From Acidobacteriota bacterium (GTDB taxonomy: Bacteria; Acidobacteriota; Thermoanaerobaculia; UBA5066): a stretch of DNA of 64,000 nt. The notes under the pieces were generated by a model. It was not told where the DNA came from. It was given only the letters and a program-made list of their open reading frames with translations, and made no database searches. The stretch's first letter is position 1; every line of letters begins with the position of its first letter. This document shows positions 40,126 to 49,297 of the stretch, piece after piece. Made by a program: the position numbers and the translations under genes. Location: positions 157,389 through 221,388 of the forward strand of contig JAKOVQ010000046.1 in NCBI GenBank assembly GCA_029781975.1, written 5' to 3'.

Positions 40126-42696
40126 ATGGCAGCGAGGCCCCGCCCCACGCCGGCGATCCAGGTGGCGCTGGCGCTGGCGCTCCTCGCGACGTTCCTCTGG
40201 ACCGGCTTCCTCGCCTCCCGCGGGCTCGCGAACGAGTGGATCGGGGCTGGCGGCCTCCTCCTCGTCCTCCTGGTCCTCGGCACCTACGTCGCGGCGGCCG
40301 TGGTCGTCCTCCTGAGACGGCCCGCCGACCCGGTCAACAGGGCCCTCTTCCCCTTCCTGACGCTCCTCGGCGCCGTCACCGCCGGGCGGATCGCCGACCG
40401 GACGACCGAGACCCGCGACCTCGCGGACCGGGTGGCGTTCGCCGGGTCGTTCGCGCTCTACGCGGTCCTGATGGGCTGGGTCGTCGTGACGGTCCTGGCG
40501 TTCTTCCCCGTCCGGCGGGTCCCGAGCCCGGGCCGGGCGTTCGTCGTCGCCACGCTCGTCTGCCTGGTCCCGGCCGGCGCCTACCTCGCGGAGTGGATCC
40601 GCGCCGGGGCCCTCCGTCCGCTCGGAGGCGGCTGGCCCCGGGCGCTCGCCATCGCGACCCTGGCCGTCGACCTCTTCGTCTTCGTCTACTACCTCTCCCT
40701 GACGTTCCTGGCGCGCCGCGAGGACGTGAGGCGCCGGGCGCGGGTCGTCCTCGTCGGGGTCCTCGTCGACATCGGGGGCTACATCTTCCTCCGCGACATC
40801 CCGATGGTCGCCGGCCTCCCGCCGACGGCGTCCGTCGAGGTGACGAGCGCCCTCTCGCTCGTCTTCCCGGTGGCGATGCTCGTGGCGGCCACCCGCTTCC
40901 GCCTCTTCGAGGTGGACCGGCTCATCCGGCGGAGCGCGGCGTACGCCCTCACCTCGCTGGTCCTCGTCGCCCTCCTCCTCGCCGCCGTCCCGCTCCTGAC
41001 CGCGACGCTCTTCGCCGTGATGCCGGCGGAGCAGGGGACCCTCACGACCGCGGTCGTCACCGTCGTCCTCTTCCTCCTCTTCGACCCGCTCCGCCGCCGG
41101 GCGCAGCGCGCCCTCGACCGGCGGCTCTCCGTGGGGCCCGCCGACCCCGGCCGCCTCGTGGCCGAGATCGTCTCGGACCTGAAGGACGCGGGGGACGCCG
41201 TCTCCGCCGAGGTCGTCCACCGCCTCTCCGGGGCGCTCCACCCCGCCCGGCAGGCCTTCTGGACCTTTGCCGGAGAGCCGGGCGCCCGCGCCCGTCCGGT
41301 CACCGGGGGCTCGCTCTTCGAGCTCCCCGCGATCGACCGGGCGATGCTGATGCCGCACGCGGCGCCGCCGGGCGAGGAGGAGCCGGTCTGGACCCTGACG
41401 GCGGACGGGGGCGACCCGCCGTTCGAGGAGGGCCCGCTCGCCGACTCCCTGCGCGGAGCGGGCTTCGCGGTGGCGGCGCCGCTCTTCTCGAAGGCCGGCG
41501 AGCCGGTGGGCCTGCTGGCCCTCGGCCGGAAGCGGAACGGCGAGCCGTACCTGCCGGAGGAGCTGACCCTCGTCGAGGCGGTGGCGGGCCATGCCGCGCT
41601 CGCGCTGGAGCGCGAGGACCTCGCGCGCCAGCTGGAGGAGGATCGACGCGTGAGGGACAAGGTCCTCGGCCACCTGACGGCGGGAGGCGGCGGCACGCTC
41701 TACGAGTGCGACCTCTGCGGGCGCGTGGCGGGCGAGGACGAGGTCCTCTGCCCGAACGACGGGCACGCGCTCCAGATGACGCAGGCGGTGCCGCGGCTCC
41801 TGGCCGGGCGCTACCGCCTCGACCGGCGGCTCGGGGAGGGGGGGATGGGGACGGTCTACGCGGCCACCGACGTCCCCGGCGCCCGCGACGTGGCGGTGAA
41901 GCTGATCCGGGCGGACCAGCTGAAGGACGGGTCGGCCATCGCCCGATTCCGCCGGGAGGCCCGCCTGACGGGACGCCTCGGCCACCCGAACGCCATCGGC
42001 GTCTTCGACTACGGGGAGCTGCCGGGGGGCGGGGCCTTCCTGGTGATGGAGCTCCTGACCGGCGGCTCGCTCCGGGCCGAGCTGGGGCGCCGCGCGCCGC
42101 TGCCGTTCCCGGAGGCGGCGTGGGTCCTCGACAAGACGCTCGACGTCCTCGCCGCGGCGCACGCGGCCGGGCTCGTCCACCGCGACGTCAAGCCCGACAA
42201 CCTGTTCGTCACCCGCGGCCCGGCGGGGCGTCCGGTCCTGAAGCTCCTCGACTTCGGCCTGGCGCGCGAGACGCGCGTCGAGCACCCGAGCGACCCGGGG
42301 ACGAGCATCTCGTCGGTCGACGTCCTCGTCGGGACGCCCGGGTACATCGCCCCCGAGGTGGTCCGCGGCGAGACGGCGACGCACGCCTCCGACCTCTGGT
42401 CCGTCGCGGCGACGGGGTTCGAGCTCCTGACGGGCGTCCGGGTCCGGATCGAGAACGAGTCGATCCCGGTCAAGCGCCTCGCCGACGAGATCGCCGACGT
42501 GATCACCGGCGCCTCTCCCGACGTGCCGCTCGCGTACGCCCGCGCCCTCGGGACGGCGCTGGCGGTCGACCCCGACGACCGGCCGGTGTCGGCGATCGCG
42601 CTCCGCCGGATCCTGACCCGCGCCGCGCGGGGGAGGGTCCAGCCCGAGGCGGAGCTCTCGTTCGAGGTCCTGGGGGAGGCGGCGCGGCCCTACTGA
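40126..42696 (+). CDS. Multi-helix membrane Ser/Thr kinase with GAF-like domain and zinc ribbon
   Basis: An 856-residue protein with an unusual domain order. An N-terminal region of about eight membrane helices (residues 10-325, like histidine-kinase 7TM sensors) is followed by a GAF-like domain at about 340-505 ([18 protein letters not shown]) and a short coiled coil. Then come a two-Cys-pair zinc ribbon ([19 protein letters not shown]) and a Hanks-type kinase from about 565 with [28 protein letters not shown] and a PGYIAPEV activation segment. It should sense membrane or cytoplasmic signals and phosphorylate unknown targets. The ATG at 40126 has a weak ribosome site. The stop overlaps the cysA stop. 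Confidence 0.92.
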   Translation: MAARPRPTPAIQVALALALLATFLWTGFLASRGLANEWIGAGGLLLVLLVLGTYVAAAVVVLLRRPADPVNRALFPFLTLLGAVTAGRIADRTTETRDLADRVAFAGSFALYAVLMGWVVVTVLAFFPVRRVPSPGRAFVVATLVCLVPAGAYLAEWIRAGALRPLGGGWPRALAIATLAVDLFVFVYYLSLTFLARREDVRRRARVVLVGVLVDIGGYIFLRDIPMVAGLPPTASVEVTSALSLVFPVAMLVAATRFRLFEVDRLIRRSAAYALTSLVLVALLLAAVPLLTATLFAVMPAEQGTLTTAVVTVVLFLLFDPLRRRAQRALDRRLSVGPADPGRLVAEIVSDLKDAGDAVSAEVVHRLSGALHPARQAFWTFAGEPGARARPVTGGSLFELPAIDRAMLMPHAAPPGEEEPVWTLTADGGDPPFEEGPLADSLRGAGFAVAAPLFSKAGEPVGLLALGRKRNGEPYLPEELTLVEAVAGHAALALEREDLARQLEEDRRVRDKVLGHLTAGGGGTLYECDLCGRVAGEDEVLCPNDGHALQMTQAVPRLLAGRYRLDRRLGEGGMGTVYAATDVPGARDVAVKLIRADQLKDGSAIARFRREARLTGRLGHPNAIGVFDYGELPGGGAFLVMELLTGGSLRAELGRRAPLPFPEAAWVLDKTLDVLAAAHAAGLVHRDVKPDNLFVTRGPAGRPVLKLLDFGLARETRVEHPSDPGTSISSVDVLVGTPGYIAPEVVRGETATHASDLWSVAATGFELLTGVRVRIENESIPVKRLADEIADVITGASPDVPLAYARALGTALAVDPDDRPVSAIALRRILTRAARGRVQPEAELSFEVLGEAARPY

Positions 42697-43766
42697 GCCC
42701 GGGGGGGGACGGGGGTCTCGAGGAAGACGCGGAGGTTCCGCGGGACCACCCAGAGCCGCTCGCCCGGGACGGGCCGAAGCGCCTCGAACCTCTCCCTCGT
42801 CAGCTCGACCTTCAGGGGAGCGGCGCCGTCGGGGAGGAGCTCGAGCCTGAGGAGCGCCCCCGCGATGCCGACCCGCGTCAGCGACGCCCAGAATCCGGTG
42901 TCGCCCGCCTCGCGGCTCAGGTCGATCTCGTACGAGCGCGCGTAGCCGGCCGCGGGGGCCGGCTCGGCGTGCGGGTGGTCCGGGTACGCGACGGAGAGCG
43001 GGCCGAGGAGCGCCCGTCCGTTCTCGACGCGGCCGTGGAAGATGTTGACGTTCCCGAGGAAGTCGAGGACGAAGGGGCTCGTGGGCCTCTCGAACAGCTC
43101 CTCGGGCGGGCCGTCCTGGACCACGCGCCCCTGGTTCAGGAGGACGATCCGGTCGGCGACCTCGAGAGCCTCCTCCTGGTCGTGCGTGACGAAGAGGCTC
43201 GTCAGGCGGATCTCGTCGTGGAGACGCCGGAGCCAGCGCCGGAGCTCCTGCCTCACCCGCGCGTCGAGCGACCCGAACGGCTCGTCGAGGAGGAGGACGC
43301 GGGGCTCGACGGCGAGCGCCCGCGCGAGGGCGACGCGCTGGCGCTGCCCGCCCGACAGCTCCCCGGGGAGGCGGTCGCCGAGCCAGTCGAGCTGGACGAG
43401 CTTCAGGAGGTCGCCGACGCGCCGCCGGACCTCCTCCTCGGAGGGGCGCTCGCCCCGGGGCTTCACCCTCATGCCGAACGCGACGTTCTCGAAGACGGTC
43501 ATCCGCCGGAAGAGGGCGTAGTGCTGGAAGACGAAGCCGATCCGCCGCTCGCGCGGGTCGCGCGGCCCGACGTCGGTCCCGTGGAAGAGGACGGACCCGC
43601 GGTCGGCGCGCTCGAGCCCCGCGATGATCCGGAGGAGGCTCGTCTTCCCGGACCCGGAAGGCCCGAGGAGCGCGACCAGCTCGCCGTCCGCCACCGTCAG
43701 GCTCACGTCGCGGAGCGCGGTGAAGCTCCCGAAGCTCTTCGTGACCCCCAGGACCTCGATGCTCAC
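42690..43766 (-). CDS. cysA: Sulfate/thiosulfate ABC transporter ATPase
   Basis: A 358-residue ATPase for sulfate import. Walker [13 protein letters not shown]-loop FVFQHYALF, signature [16 protein letters not shown], Walker [14 protein letters not shown]-loop VTHDQEEA. The C-terminal 120 residues form a TOBE-like regulatory domain with [10 protein letters not shown], as in CysA. The GTG start at 43766 overlaps the cysW stop (GTGA). It is the last gene of the operon. Its stop overlaps the convergent kinase stop by 7 bases. Confidence 0.94.
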   Translation of the reverse strand: MSIEVLGVTKSFGSFTALRDVSLTVADGELVALLGPSGSGKTSLLRIIAGLERADRGSVLFHGTDVGPRDPRERRIGFVFQHYALFRRMTVFENVAFGMRVKPRGERPSEEEVRRRVGDLLKLVQLDWLGDRLPGELSGGQRQRVALARALAVEPRVLLLDEPFGSLDARVRQELRRWLRRLHDEIRLTSLFVTHDQEEALEVADRIVLLNQGRVVQDGPPEELFERPTSPFVLDFLGNVNIFHGRVENGRALLGPLSVAYPDHPHAEPAPAAGYARSYEIDLSREAGDTGFWASLTRVGIAGALLRLELLPDGAAPLKVELTRERFEALRPVPGERLWVVPRNLRVFLETPVPPRAQ

Positions 43767-44599
43767 CGCCTCTCCTCCCTGCGCCGGCGGCCGAGGAGCG
43801 CCTGGAGGACGAGCGTCACCAGCGCGACGCCGGTCAGGAGCGTCGCCACGGCGAACGCCCCCTGGAAGTCGTACTCGTCGTAGAGGACCTCGACGTGGAG
43901 CGGGAGGGTGTTCGTCCGCCCGCGGATGTGGCCGGAGACGACGGAGACCGCGCCGAACTCGCCCACCGCGCGTGCCGTGCAGAGGATCGTCCCGTAGAGG
44001 AGCGCCCACTTCACGTTCGGGAGGGTGACCCTGAGGAAGGTCGTCAGGAAGCCGGCCCCGAGGACGCGCGCCGCCTCCTCCTCCTCGGAGCCCGTCGCCT
44101 GCATGAGGGGGACGAGCTCGCGCGCGACGAAGGGGAAGGTGACGAAGACCGTGGCCAGGACGATCCCCGGGACGGCGAAGACGACCGGGAAGGCGTGGGC
44201 GGCGAGCCAGGGCCCGAGGAGCCCGGTCCGGCCGAAGACGAGGACGAGGACCATCCCCGCGACGACGGGGGAGACCGCGAAGGGGAGGTCGACGAGGGCG
44301 AGGAGGACGCTCCGCCCCGGGAAGCGGAACTTCCCGAGCGCCCAGCCCGCCGCGAGCCCGAAGGCCACGTTGAGGGGGACGGCGATCGCGGCGACGAGGA
44401 GCGTGAGCCGGAGGGCGGCGAGGGCGTCCGGGTGACGGACGGAGGCGAGGTAGGCGGCGGCCCCGTTGCGGAAGGCCTCGGCGAAGACGGCCGCCAGCGG
44501 GACGACGAGGAAGAGCCCGAGGACGGCGAGCGCCGCGGCGCCGAGCAGGAGCCGGACGGCGCGGGAGCCGGATCGGGGAGAGAGGGCGTAGGCGTCCAC
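43763..44599 (-). CDS. cysW: Sulfate ABC transporter permease CysW
   Basis: A 278-residue membrane permease with six helices. The EAA loop is [32 protein letters not shown], which docks the ATPase. [20 protein letters not shown] and [19 protein letters not shown] are characteristic of CysW. The GTG start at 44599 lies 12 bases after the CysT stop; its stop is coupled to cysA. Confidence 0.93.
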   Translation of the reverse strand: MDAYALSPRSGSRAVRLLLGAAALAVLGLFLVVPLAAVFAEAFRNGAAAYLASVRHPDALAALRLTLLVAAIAVPLNVAFGLAAGWALGKFRFPGRSVLLALVDLPFAVSPVVAGMVLVLVFGRTGLLGPWLAAHAFPVVFAVPGIVLATVFVTFPFVARELVPLMQATGSEEEEAARVLGAGFLTTFLRVTLPNVKWALLYGTILCTARAVGEFGAVSVVSGHIRGRTNTLPLHVEVLYDEYDFQGAFAVATLLTGVALVTLVLQALLGRRRREERR

Positions 44600-44611
44600 G
44601 GAGCGGCCCCC

Positions 44612-45448
44612 TCAGCCCCGCGCGGCGGGACCGACGCCCCACGCCTGCAGGCGGTTGACGGCCAGGAGGAGGAGGAACGAGGCGACGAGGAGGACGGCGG
44701 CGAGCGCCGTCGCCCCCGCGTAGTCGTACTGCTCGAGCCTGGTCATGATCAGGAGCGGAGCGACCTCCGTCCGCATCGGCATGTTCCCGGAGATGAAGAC
44801 CACCGATCCGTACTCGCCCAGGCCGCGCGCGAAGGCGAGCGAGAAGCCGGTGGCGAGCGCCGGGAGGAGCTCCGGGAAGAGGACGCGGCGGAACGTCTGT
44901 CCCGCCGTCGCCCCGAGGCTCGTCGCGGCGTCCTCGACCTCGGGGTCGAGGCTCTCGAGGACCGGCTCGAGGGTCCTCACCGCGAAGGGGATCCCGAGGA
45001 AGACGAGGGCGACGCCGATCCCGAGCGGGGTGAACGCGACCGGGACGCCGAGCGCGGCGAGGGGGCGCCCGAGCCAGCCGTTCGGGGCGTAGAGCGTCGT
45101 CAGGGCGATCCCGGCCACGGCGGTCGGGAGGGCGAACGGGAGGTCGATCAGCGCGTCGAGGAGGCGCCGCCCCGGCAGGCGGTGCCGGACGAGGACCCAG
45201 GCGAGGAGGAGCCCGAGGAGGGCGGCGACCGCCGCGCTCGCCAGCGCGAGGCCGAAGGTGAGGCGAATCGAGGCGGCCACGCGGGGGGCCGCCACGATCC
45301 GGGCGATCTCGGCCGGCGGCATCCTCAGGGCGGAAAGGACGAGCGCCGCCAGCGGCGCCAGGACGACGACCGAGAGCCACAGGAGCGTGAACCCGAGCGC
45401 CGGCCCGAAGCCGGGGAGGATCCGGGGCTCGACGGCGGGGCGCTTCAC
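44612..45448 (-). CDS. cysT: Sulfate ABC transporter permease CysT (CysU)
   Basis: A 278-residue membrane permease partnering CysW. Seen: [30 protein letters not shown], then the EAA loop [32 protein letters not shown] and [17 protein letters not shown]. The GTG start at 45448 overlaps the substrate-binding protein stop (GTGA). The upstream track extension is a shadow of that gene. Confidence 0.93.
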   Translation of the reverse strand: MKRPAVEPRILPGFGPALGFTLLWLSVVVLAPLAALVLSALRMPPAEIARIVAAPRVAASIRLTFGLALASAAVAALLGLLLAWVLVRHRLPGRRLLDALIDLPFALPTAVAGIALTTLYAPNGWLGRPLAALGVPVAFTPLGIGVALVFLGIPFAVRTLEPVLESLDPEVEDAATSLGATAGQTFRRVLFPELLPALATGFSLAFARGLGEYGSVVFISGNMPMRTEVAPLLIMTRLEQYDYAGATALAAVLLVASFLLLLAVNRLQAWGVGPAARG

Positions 45449-46473
45449 GGCTGGAGCATCCGGTCGAAGAGGCCCCCCTCGTCGAAGTGGGCTCTCTGGG
45501 CCGTCTCCCAGCCGCCGAAGAGGGCGTCGACGGTGAAGAGCCTCAGCGGAGGGAAGGGAACGCGCGCCGCGCGGAGGGCCGCGGGCGAGCGGGGCCGGTA
45601 GCCGTGTCGAGCGACGATCGCCTGGGCCTCGTCCGAGTAGAGGAACTCGAGGTAGGCCTGAGCGACGGCTCGCGTCCCCCGCCGGTCGACGACCGCGTCG
45701 ACGAGGGCGACCGGCGGCTCGGCGAGGATCGAGTCGGGCGGGACCACGATCTCGACGCGGCCGGCATCCCCCTGCCGGAGGGCGAGGAGCGCCTCGTTCT
45801 CCCAGGCGAGGAGGACGTCGCCGATCCCCCGCTGGACGAAGGTGGTCGTGGAGCCGCGGGCGCCGGTGTCGAGGACCGGCACGTTCCGGACGATCCCTCT
45901 CACGAGCGCCTCGGCCGCCCGGGCGTCCTTCCCCCTCACGAGCGCCGAGCCCCACGCGGCGAGGTAGTTCCACCGGGCGCCTCCCGACGTCTTGGGGTTC
46001 GGGGTGACGACGGAGACCCCCGGGCGGGCGAGGTCGGGCCAGTCGCGGATCCCCTTCGGGTTCCCCTTCCTCACGAGGAAGACGACCGTCGACGTGTAGG
46101 GGCAGCTGTTGTGGGGGAGCCGCTTCTGCCATCCCGGCCGGACGAGGCCGGTCATCCGGCTGATCGCCTCCACGTCGTAGGCGAGGGCGAGCGTGACGAC
46201 GTCGGCCGGGAGGCCGTCGATGACCGACCGCGCCTGCTTGCCGGAGCCGCCGTGCGACTGCTGGATCGTCACCCTCTGCCCGGTCCTCTCCAGCCAGCGG
46301 CGGGCGAAGGCCGCGTTCACCTCCTGGTAGAGCTCGCGGGTCGGGTCGTAGGAGACGTTGAGGAGGGTGACCTCCGGGGCCGGGCCCGAGGCTCCCTCGC
46401 GCGCGAGGAGGAAGGCTGCGGCCGCCGCCCCCACGGCGACGGCGAGGAGCGCGGCCCGGCGAGTCTGTCGCAT
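45445..46473 (-). CDS. Periplasmic sulfate-binding protein (Sbp/CysP-like)
   Basis: A 342-residue exported binding protein capturing sulfate or thiosulfate. Signal segment [17 protein letters not shown], then [22 protein letters not shown]. Other family blocks are [48 protein letters not shown] and [13 protein letters not shown]. These are all Sbp/CysP hallmarks. I use ATG 46473, preceded by AAGGA; ATG 46496 is an alternative only 6 bases after the Rrf2 stop. It is the first transport gene of the operon. Confidence 0.92.
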   Translation of the reverse strand: MRQTRRAALLAVAVGAAAAAFLLAREGASGPAPEVTLLNVSYDPTRELYQEVNAAFARRWLERTGQRVTIQQSHGGSGKQARSVIDGLPADVVTLALAYDVEAISRMTGLVRPGWQKRLPHNSCPYTSTVVFLVRKGNPKGIRDWPDLARPGVSVVTPNPKTSGGARWNYLAAWGSALVRGKDARAAEALVRGIVRNVPVLDTGARGSTTTFVQRGIGDVLLAWENEALLALRQGDAGRVEIVVPPDSILAEPPVALVDAVVDRRGTRAVAQAYLEFLYSDEAQAIVARHGYRPRSPAALRAARVPFPPLRLFTVDALFGGWETAQRAHFDEGGLFDRMLQP

Positions 46474-46491
46474 AATTCCTTCTATTTGAGT

Positions 46492-46503
46492 AGACATTTG
46501 TCT
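46492..46503. repeat. Perfect 5+2+5 palindrome at the Rrf2/Sbp junction
   Basis: AGACATTTGTCT spans the last base of the Rrf2 stop codon and the alternative ATG of the binding-protein gene. It could be a regulator site or chance; it is short. Confidence 0.3.
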
Positions 46504-46973
46504 CACGAGCCGATAGCCCCGCCCGCCGCCCCGTCGCGGCGCGCGCGAGCGGCGAGGATCCGCCGGTCCCGGGCCAGGAGGTCCGAGAGGGTGGTGTGGT
46601 CGAGGATCGCCGCGGCGGCGTTGCGGACGTCGAGGAAGAGCTCGAACAGACCCGCGTGCCGGGCCTCGTGGCGGACGCGGTGCTCGAGCTCGGCCGCGTC
46701 GCCGAAGGGGGCGAGAGGCCCGTCCACGAGCCGGATCACGTCGCCCAGGACCACCTCCGCCGGGGGGCGCCGCAGGCGGTAGCCGCCGACGCGGCCCCGC
46801 TGGCTGGTGACGATCCGGGCGTTCCTCAGGGAGAGGAGGATCGCCTCGAGGAACTTCTCGGGGATCCCCTCCCGCTCGGCGATCTCGCGGGCGGTGACGA
46901 GGCCGGTCCCCCACGCCTCGGCGAGGTGGAGGAGAGCCTGGAGGGCGTAGAGGCCGCGCTGCGAGACCTTCAA
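46503..46973 (-). CDS. Rrf2-family regulator (CymR-like) of the sulfate operon
   Basis: A 156-residue winged-helix regulator. It opens [18 protein letters not shown] with the HTH part [23 protein letters not shown], wing [10 protein letters not shown], then [12 protein letters not shown]. It has no cysteine at all, so it cannot bind an Fe-S cluster like IscR or NsrR and resembles CymR, the cysteine-metabolism regulator. Its place as first gene before Sbp, CysT, CysW and CysA supports control of sulfate uptake. The start must be TTG at 46973, since no in-frame ATG or GTG exists nearby. Confidence 0.88.
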   Translation of the reverse strand: MKVSQRGLYALQALLHLAEAWGTGLVTAREIAEREGIPEKFLEAILLSLRNARIVTSQRGRVGGYRLRRPPAEVVLGDVIRLVDGPLAPFGDAAELEHRVRHEARHAGLFELFLDVRNAAAAILDHTTLSDLLARDRRILAARARRDGAAGGAIGS

Positions 46974-46993
46974 GACATCAAATTCCCATGCGA

Positions 46994-47021
46994 ATGATAG
47001 GGTTTATTTTTCCGGCGTCAA
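46994..47021 (-). promoter_or_regulatory. Promoter of the Rrf2/sulfate operon
   Basis: On the minus strand TTGACG and TATCAT are separated by 16 bases, in an A/T-rich stretch 21-48 bases before the TTG start. This is a good sigma-70-type match. A loose inverted repeat AATTCCC/GGGTTT over the -10 could be the Rrf2 site. Confidence 0.65.
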
Positions 47022-47160
47022 CCGTTGCTCCGGGCGGCCACCGGGGGGACACCCGAACGGGTGTTGACATCCCGCGACCCGGCCGCCGATCCTTCGCGAA
47101 ACAGCAGGGGCGAAACGCCCGGGTGCCGGCGAACGATGCCGGCTCTGGAGGTGAAGGCCC

Positions 47161-47481
47161 GTGATCGAAAGGCGCAACTTCCCGAGGAAGCGGAGGCGGC
47201 TGATCGTCGAGTACGTCCTGGACGGGAAGCCCTTCTCCGGCTTCACCTGGGACATGTCGTACACCGGCCTCTACATCGCGGGGACTGCGACCCCCCGGAT
47301 CGGAGAGCGGATGAGCGCCTCGATCCACCTCCCGGACGGGAAGCGGGTCGCCTGCGAGGGGAAGGTCATCCGTTCCCGCAAGGTCCCGGCCAGCCTCGCG
47401 CTCGAGTACCCGAACGGGTTCTCCGTGGCGCTGACGGGGTACTTCGAGGACTACTGCCGGTTCGTCGGCGGCCTGCAGTAG
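47161..47481 (+). CDS. PilZ-domain protein
   Basis: A 106-residue single PilZ domain. The cyclic-di-GMP motifs are recognisable: ERRNFPRKRRR (RxxxR) at the N-terminus and DMSYTGLYI (D/NxSxxG) about 25 residues later. It probably binds c-di-GMP and adjusts motility or envelope functions. The GTG start at 47161 has TGGAGGTGAAGG upstream. It is divergent from the sulfate-operon regulator and is a single gene. Confidence 0.9.
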   Translation: MIERRNFPRKRRRLIVEYVLDGKPFSGFTWDMSYTGLYIAGTATPRIGERMSASIHLPDGKRVACEGKVIRSRKVPASLALEYPNGFSVALTGYFEDYCRFVGGLQ

Positions 47482-47491
47482 TCCGCGCGAA

Positions 47492-47516
47492 CGGCCCGCG
47501 CCGGGGGCGCGGGCCG
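47492..47516. terminator. Perfect hairpin between PilZ gene and convergent gene
   Basis: CGGCCCGCGC, CGGGG loop, GCGCGGGCCG: a perfect 10-bp stem 10 bases after the PilZ stop. Probably a bidirectional terminator without T-tract. Confidence 0.65.
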
Positions 47517-47544
47517 CGCGAGGGTCGGGGGAGAGGCGGGCCGG

Positions 47545-48396
47545 TCAGCGGACGACGCCGGGCTCGGGGCAGAAGGAGCCGTCGAATCCGGTGGCGCGCT
47601 CGCGGCGCGAGAGCGGCCAGGGGCGAGGCTCGGTCGGGAGGACGCCGAGCTTCACGAGCTGGGGGCGGAACTCGTAGCGGATCCTGACGGTCGCCGCGGG
47701 CCGGCTCTCGAGCTCGAGGTCGATCCGCCGCACCTGGTGGTCCGTCCGGTCCCCCATCCCCGTGGCGGCGTACTCGTCGGAGAGGGACGGCTCGTTCCGG
47801 GGCTGGGCGACCGAGCCCTCCGCGGCGGCGCCGGAGGGGGCCGGCCGGGCCGACCGGGACTTCTCCTCGGGCCGCGTGTCGCGCCTTCCGAACGGCCAGA
47901 TCGAGACCGGCGGCGGCTCGCAGCTCTTCTCCCGGTAGTAGACGGCCTCGATCACGCCGAGGTCGTTCGTCTGGCCGAGAAGGGCGCCGTACGAGTCGCG
48001 CTCGCCCGTGAACGTGAACCGGCGCGCGGTCGCCGACGAGACCTGCCAGCCGGAGAGGACGATCGTCTGGTACGGCTCGAGGACCCACTTGGTCGCGCTC
48101 TTCGCGTCGGTGCGCCGCGCGTCGACCGTGTTCAGCCCGTCGACCGAGAGCGCGACGGCGACGCGGACGCCGAGGGGGTTCGTCAGCCGGAGCTCGTAGT
48201 CGCTCCCGCGGAGCGCCTCGACGTAGACGGTCCCGCGCGCGCGGTACTCGGGGCGCGTCGCCCCTGCCTCGGGGCCGGAGAGGCCGATGCCGCGCGCGGG
48301 GGCGGCGGCGGCCGGGCCCGCGAGGCGCGCCGGGACGCGCGCGGCGGGGAGGGCGACGAGGGCGGGACGGGCGGGTGAGCGGCGGGGCGGGTTCAT
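47545..48396 (-). CDS. Secreted hypothetical protein, last gene of the sigma-factor operon
   Basis: A 283-residue protein. The N-terminus (ALVALPAARVPARLAGPAAAAPARG) is a weak signal-like segment. The body contains YRARGTVYVEALRGSDYELRLTNPLGVRVAVALSVDGLNTVDARR, a pattern of secreted beta proteins, and a long disordered middle. I do not recognise a family. AGGAGG precedes the ATG at 48396. It lies 84 bases after the small membrane protein on the same strand. Confidence 0.7.
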   Translation of the reverse strand: MNPPRRSPARPALVALPAARVPARLAGPAAAAPARGIGLSGPEAGATRPEYRARGTVYVEALRGSDYELRLTNPLGVRVAVALSVDGLNTVDARRTDAKSATKWVLEPYQTIVLSGWQVSSATARRFTFTGERDSYGALLGQTNDLGVIEAVYYREKSCEPPPVSIWPFGRRDTRPEEKSRSARPAPSGAAAEGSVAQPRNEPSLSDEYAATGMGDRTDHQVRRIDLELESRPAATVRIRYEFRPQLVKLGVLPTEPRPWPLSRRERATGFDGSFCPEPGVVR

Positions 48397-48480
48397 GTCG
48401 GTCCTCCTGCCCCCTCGGACCCCGGGGCAGCCGCGAAGTTCCCGCGGGGCCCGCGGCGCTCCCTCGGCGCCCCCTCGATG

Positions 48481-48684
48481 CTAGAGGACGCCGAGCCGCG
48501 CCAGGAGCATCGCGAGGAGGCCGGCGAGGAGCGTCGCGAGGAAGAGAGGGATTCCGGGGACGCGGCGGCCGCCCGGCGCGCGGGACGGCGGCGCCTCCCG
48601 GAGGGTCCCGTGGTAGGGGGGCGCGCCCGCCTGGACGTCCCTGAGGAGCCGCTTCACCTCGTCGCGGACGGCGTCGCCGGTCAT
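48481..48684 (-). CDS. Small C-tail membrane protein coupled to the sigma factor
   Basis: A 67-residue protein. A charged N-terminal helix (AVRDEVKRLLRDVQAG) precedes a Pro/Arg-rich linker and a C-terminal membrane helix (IPLFLATLLAGLLAMLLARLG). The ATG at 48684 overlaps the sigma-factor stop (ATGA), so both are made together. A short cytoplasmic helix and one membrane anchor next to a sigma gene suggest an anti-sigma or membrane tether, but it lacks the ZAS or RseA motifs I know. It is not listed as a separate ORF in the track. Confidence 0.65.
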   Translation of the reverse strand: MTGDAVRDEVKRLLRDVQAGAPPYHGTLREAPPSRAPGGRRVPGIPLFLATLLAGLLAMLLARLGVL

Positions 48685-49232
48685 CGCCGCCCCCCGTGCC
48701 GTCTCCCGGCGTCCCCCGTGGGGGCGGACGGGGCCCCGAGCCCCTCCTCGAGCCTCGCAGCCCCGCGCGCCAGGAGCCGCGCGGCGCGTCCCTCGCCGAT
48801 GCCCAGGGCCCGCGCGGCGTCCGCGAGGGAAAGCTCTTCCCCGAAGACGAGGACCGCGACCTCGCGTTCCCGGTCGGGGAGGCCGAGGAGGAGGCTCGCG
48901 AGGGCGCGGGCCCGGGCATCCCAGACGAGCCCGACGTCGGGCTCCCGGTCGGCCTTCGCGGGGACGATCCCGTGGAGGAGGAGCCCTCCGGCGGAGGCGA
49001 GGAAGGCGGCCCGCCGTCGGCGGCGGGCGACGCTCCGGATCTCGCCCAGGAGCGAGACGAGGAACGACGCGCCGTCCGGCCCGGCCTTGCCGAAGAGGAG
49101 CCGGCGATAGGTCTCCTGAAGGACCGCGGCGGCTTCCTCCCCTTCGAACCGGGCGCAGACGACCGCCCATGCCCAGGCCCGCCCGTGGAGGGTGGCGAGC
49201 CGTCGCTCTTCCGCGCCCGGGACCGGCCGCAT
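48681..49232 (-). CDS. Sigma-70-like (ECF-type) RNA polymerase sigma factor
   Basis: A 183-residue protein. Region 2-like RAWAWAVVCARFEGEEAAAVLQETYRRLL is followed by an Arg-rich linker. Region 4 is LLLGLPDREREVAVLVFGEELSLADAARALGIGEGRAARLLARGAARLEEGL with the helix-turn-helix. It is ECF in length but region 2 is divergent, so it may be a non-canonical type. AGGAGG precedes ATG 49232. It follows the giant NHL protein by 65 bases and overlaps a small membrane protein. Confidence 0.8.
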   Translation of the reverse strand: MRPVPGAEERRLATLHGRAWAWAVVCARFEGEEAAAVLQETYRRLLFGKAGPDGASFLVSLLGEIRSVARRRRRAAFLASAGGLLLHGIVPAKADREPDVGLVWDARARALASLLLGLPDREREVAVLVFGEELSLADAARALGIGEGRAARLLARGAARLEEGLGAPSAPTGDAGRRHGGRR

Positions 49233-49297
49233 CGCATCCTCCTGTCCTCTTGGACGCACCGGGGCGCCGTTCGGTTCCCGCCCCGGGAGCCGAATCC

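Noticed and set aside
38472-43883. Plus-strand ORF of 1803 codons
   Set aside because: It runs antisense to ggt and cysA and through a different frame of the kinase. Its composition is low-complexity Arg/Gly/Ala/Glu-rich, as expected from high GC. The opposite frames hold complete families with motifs.
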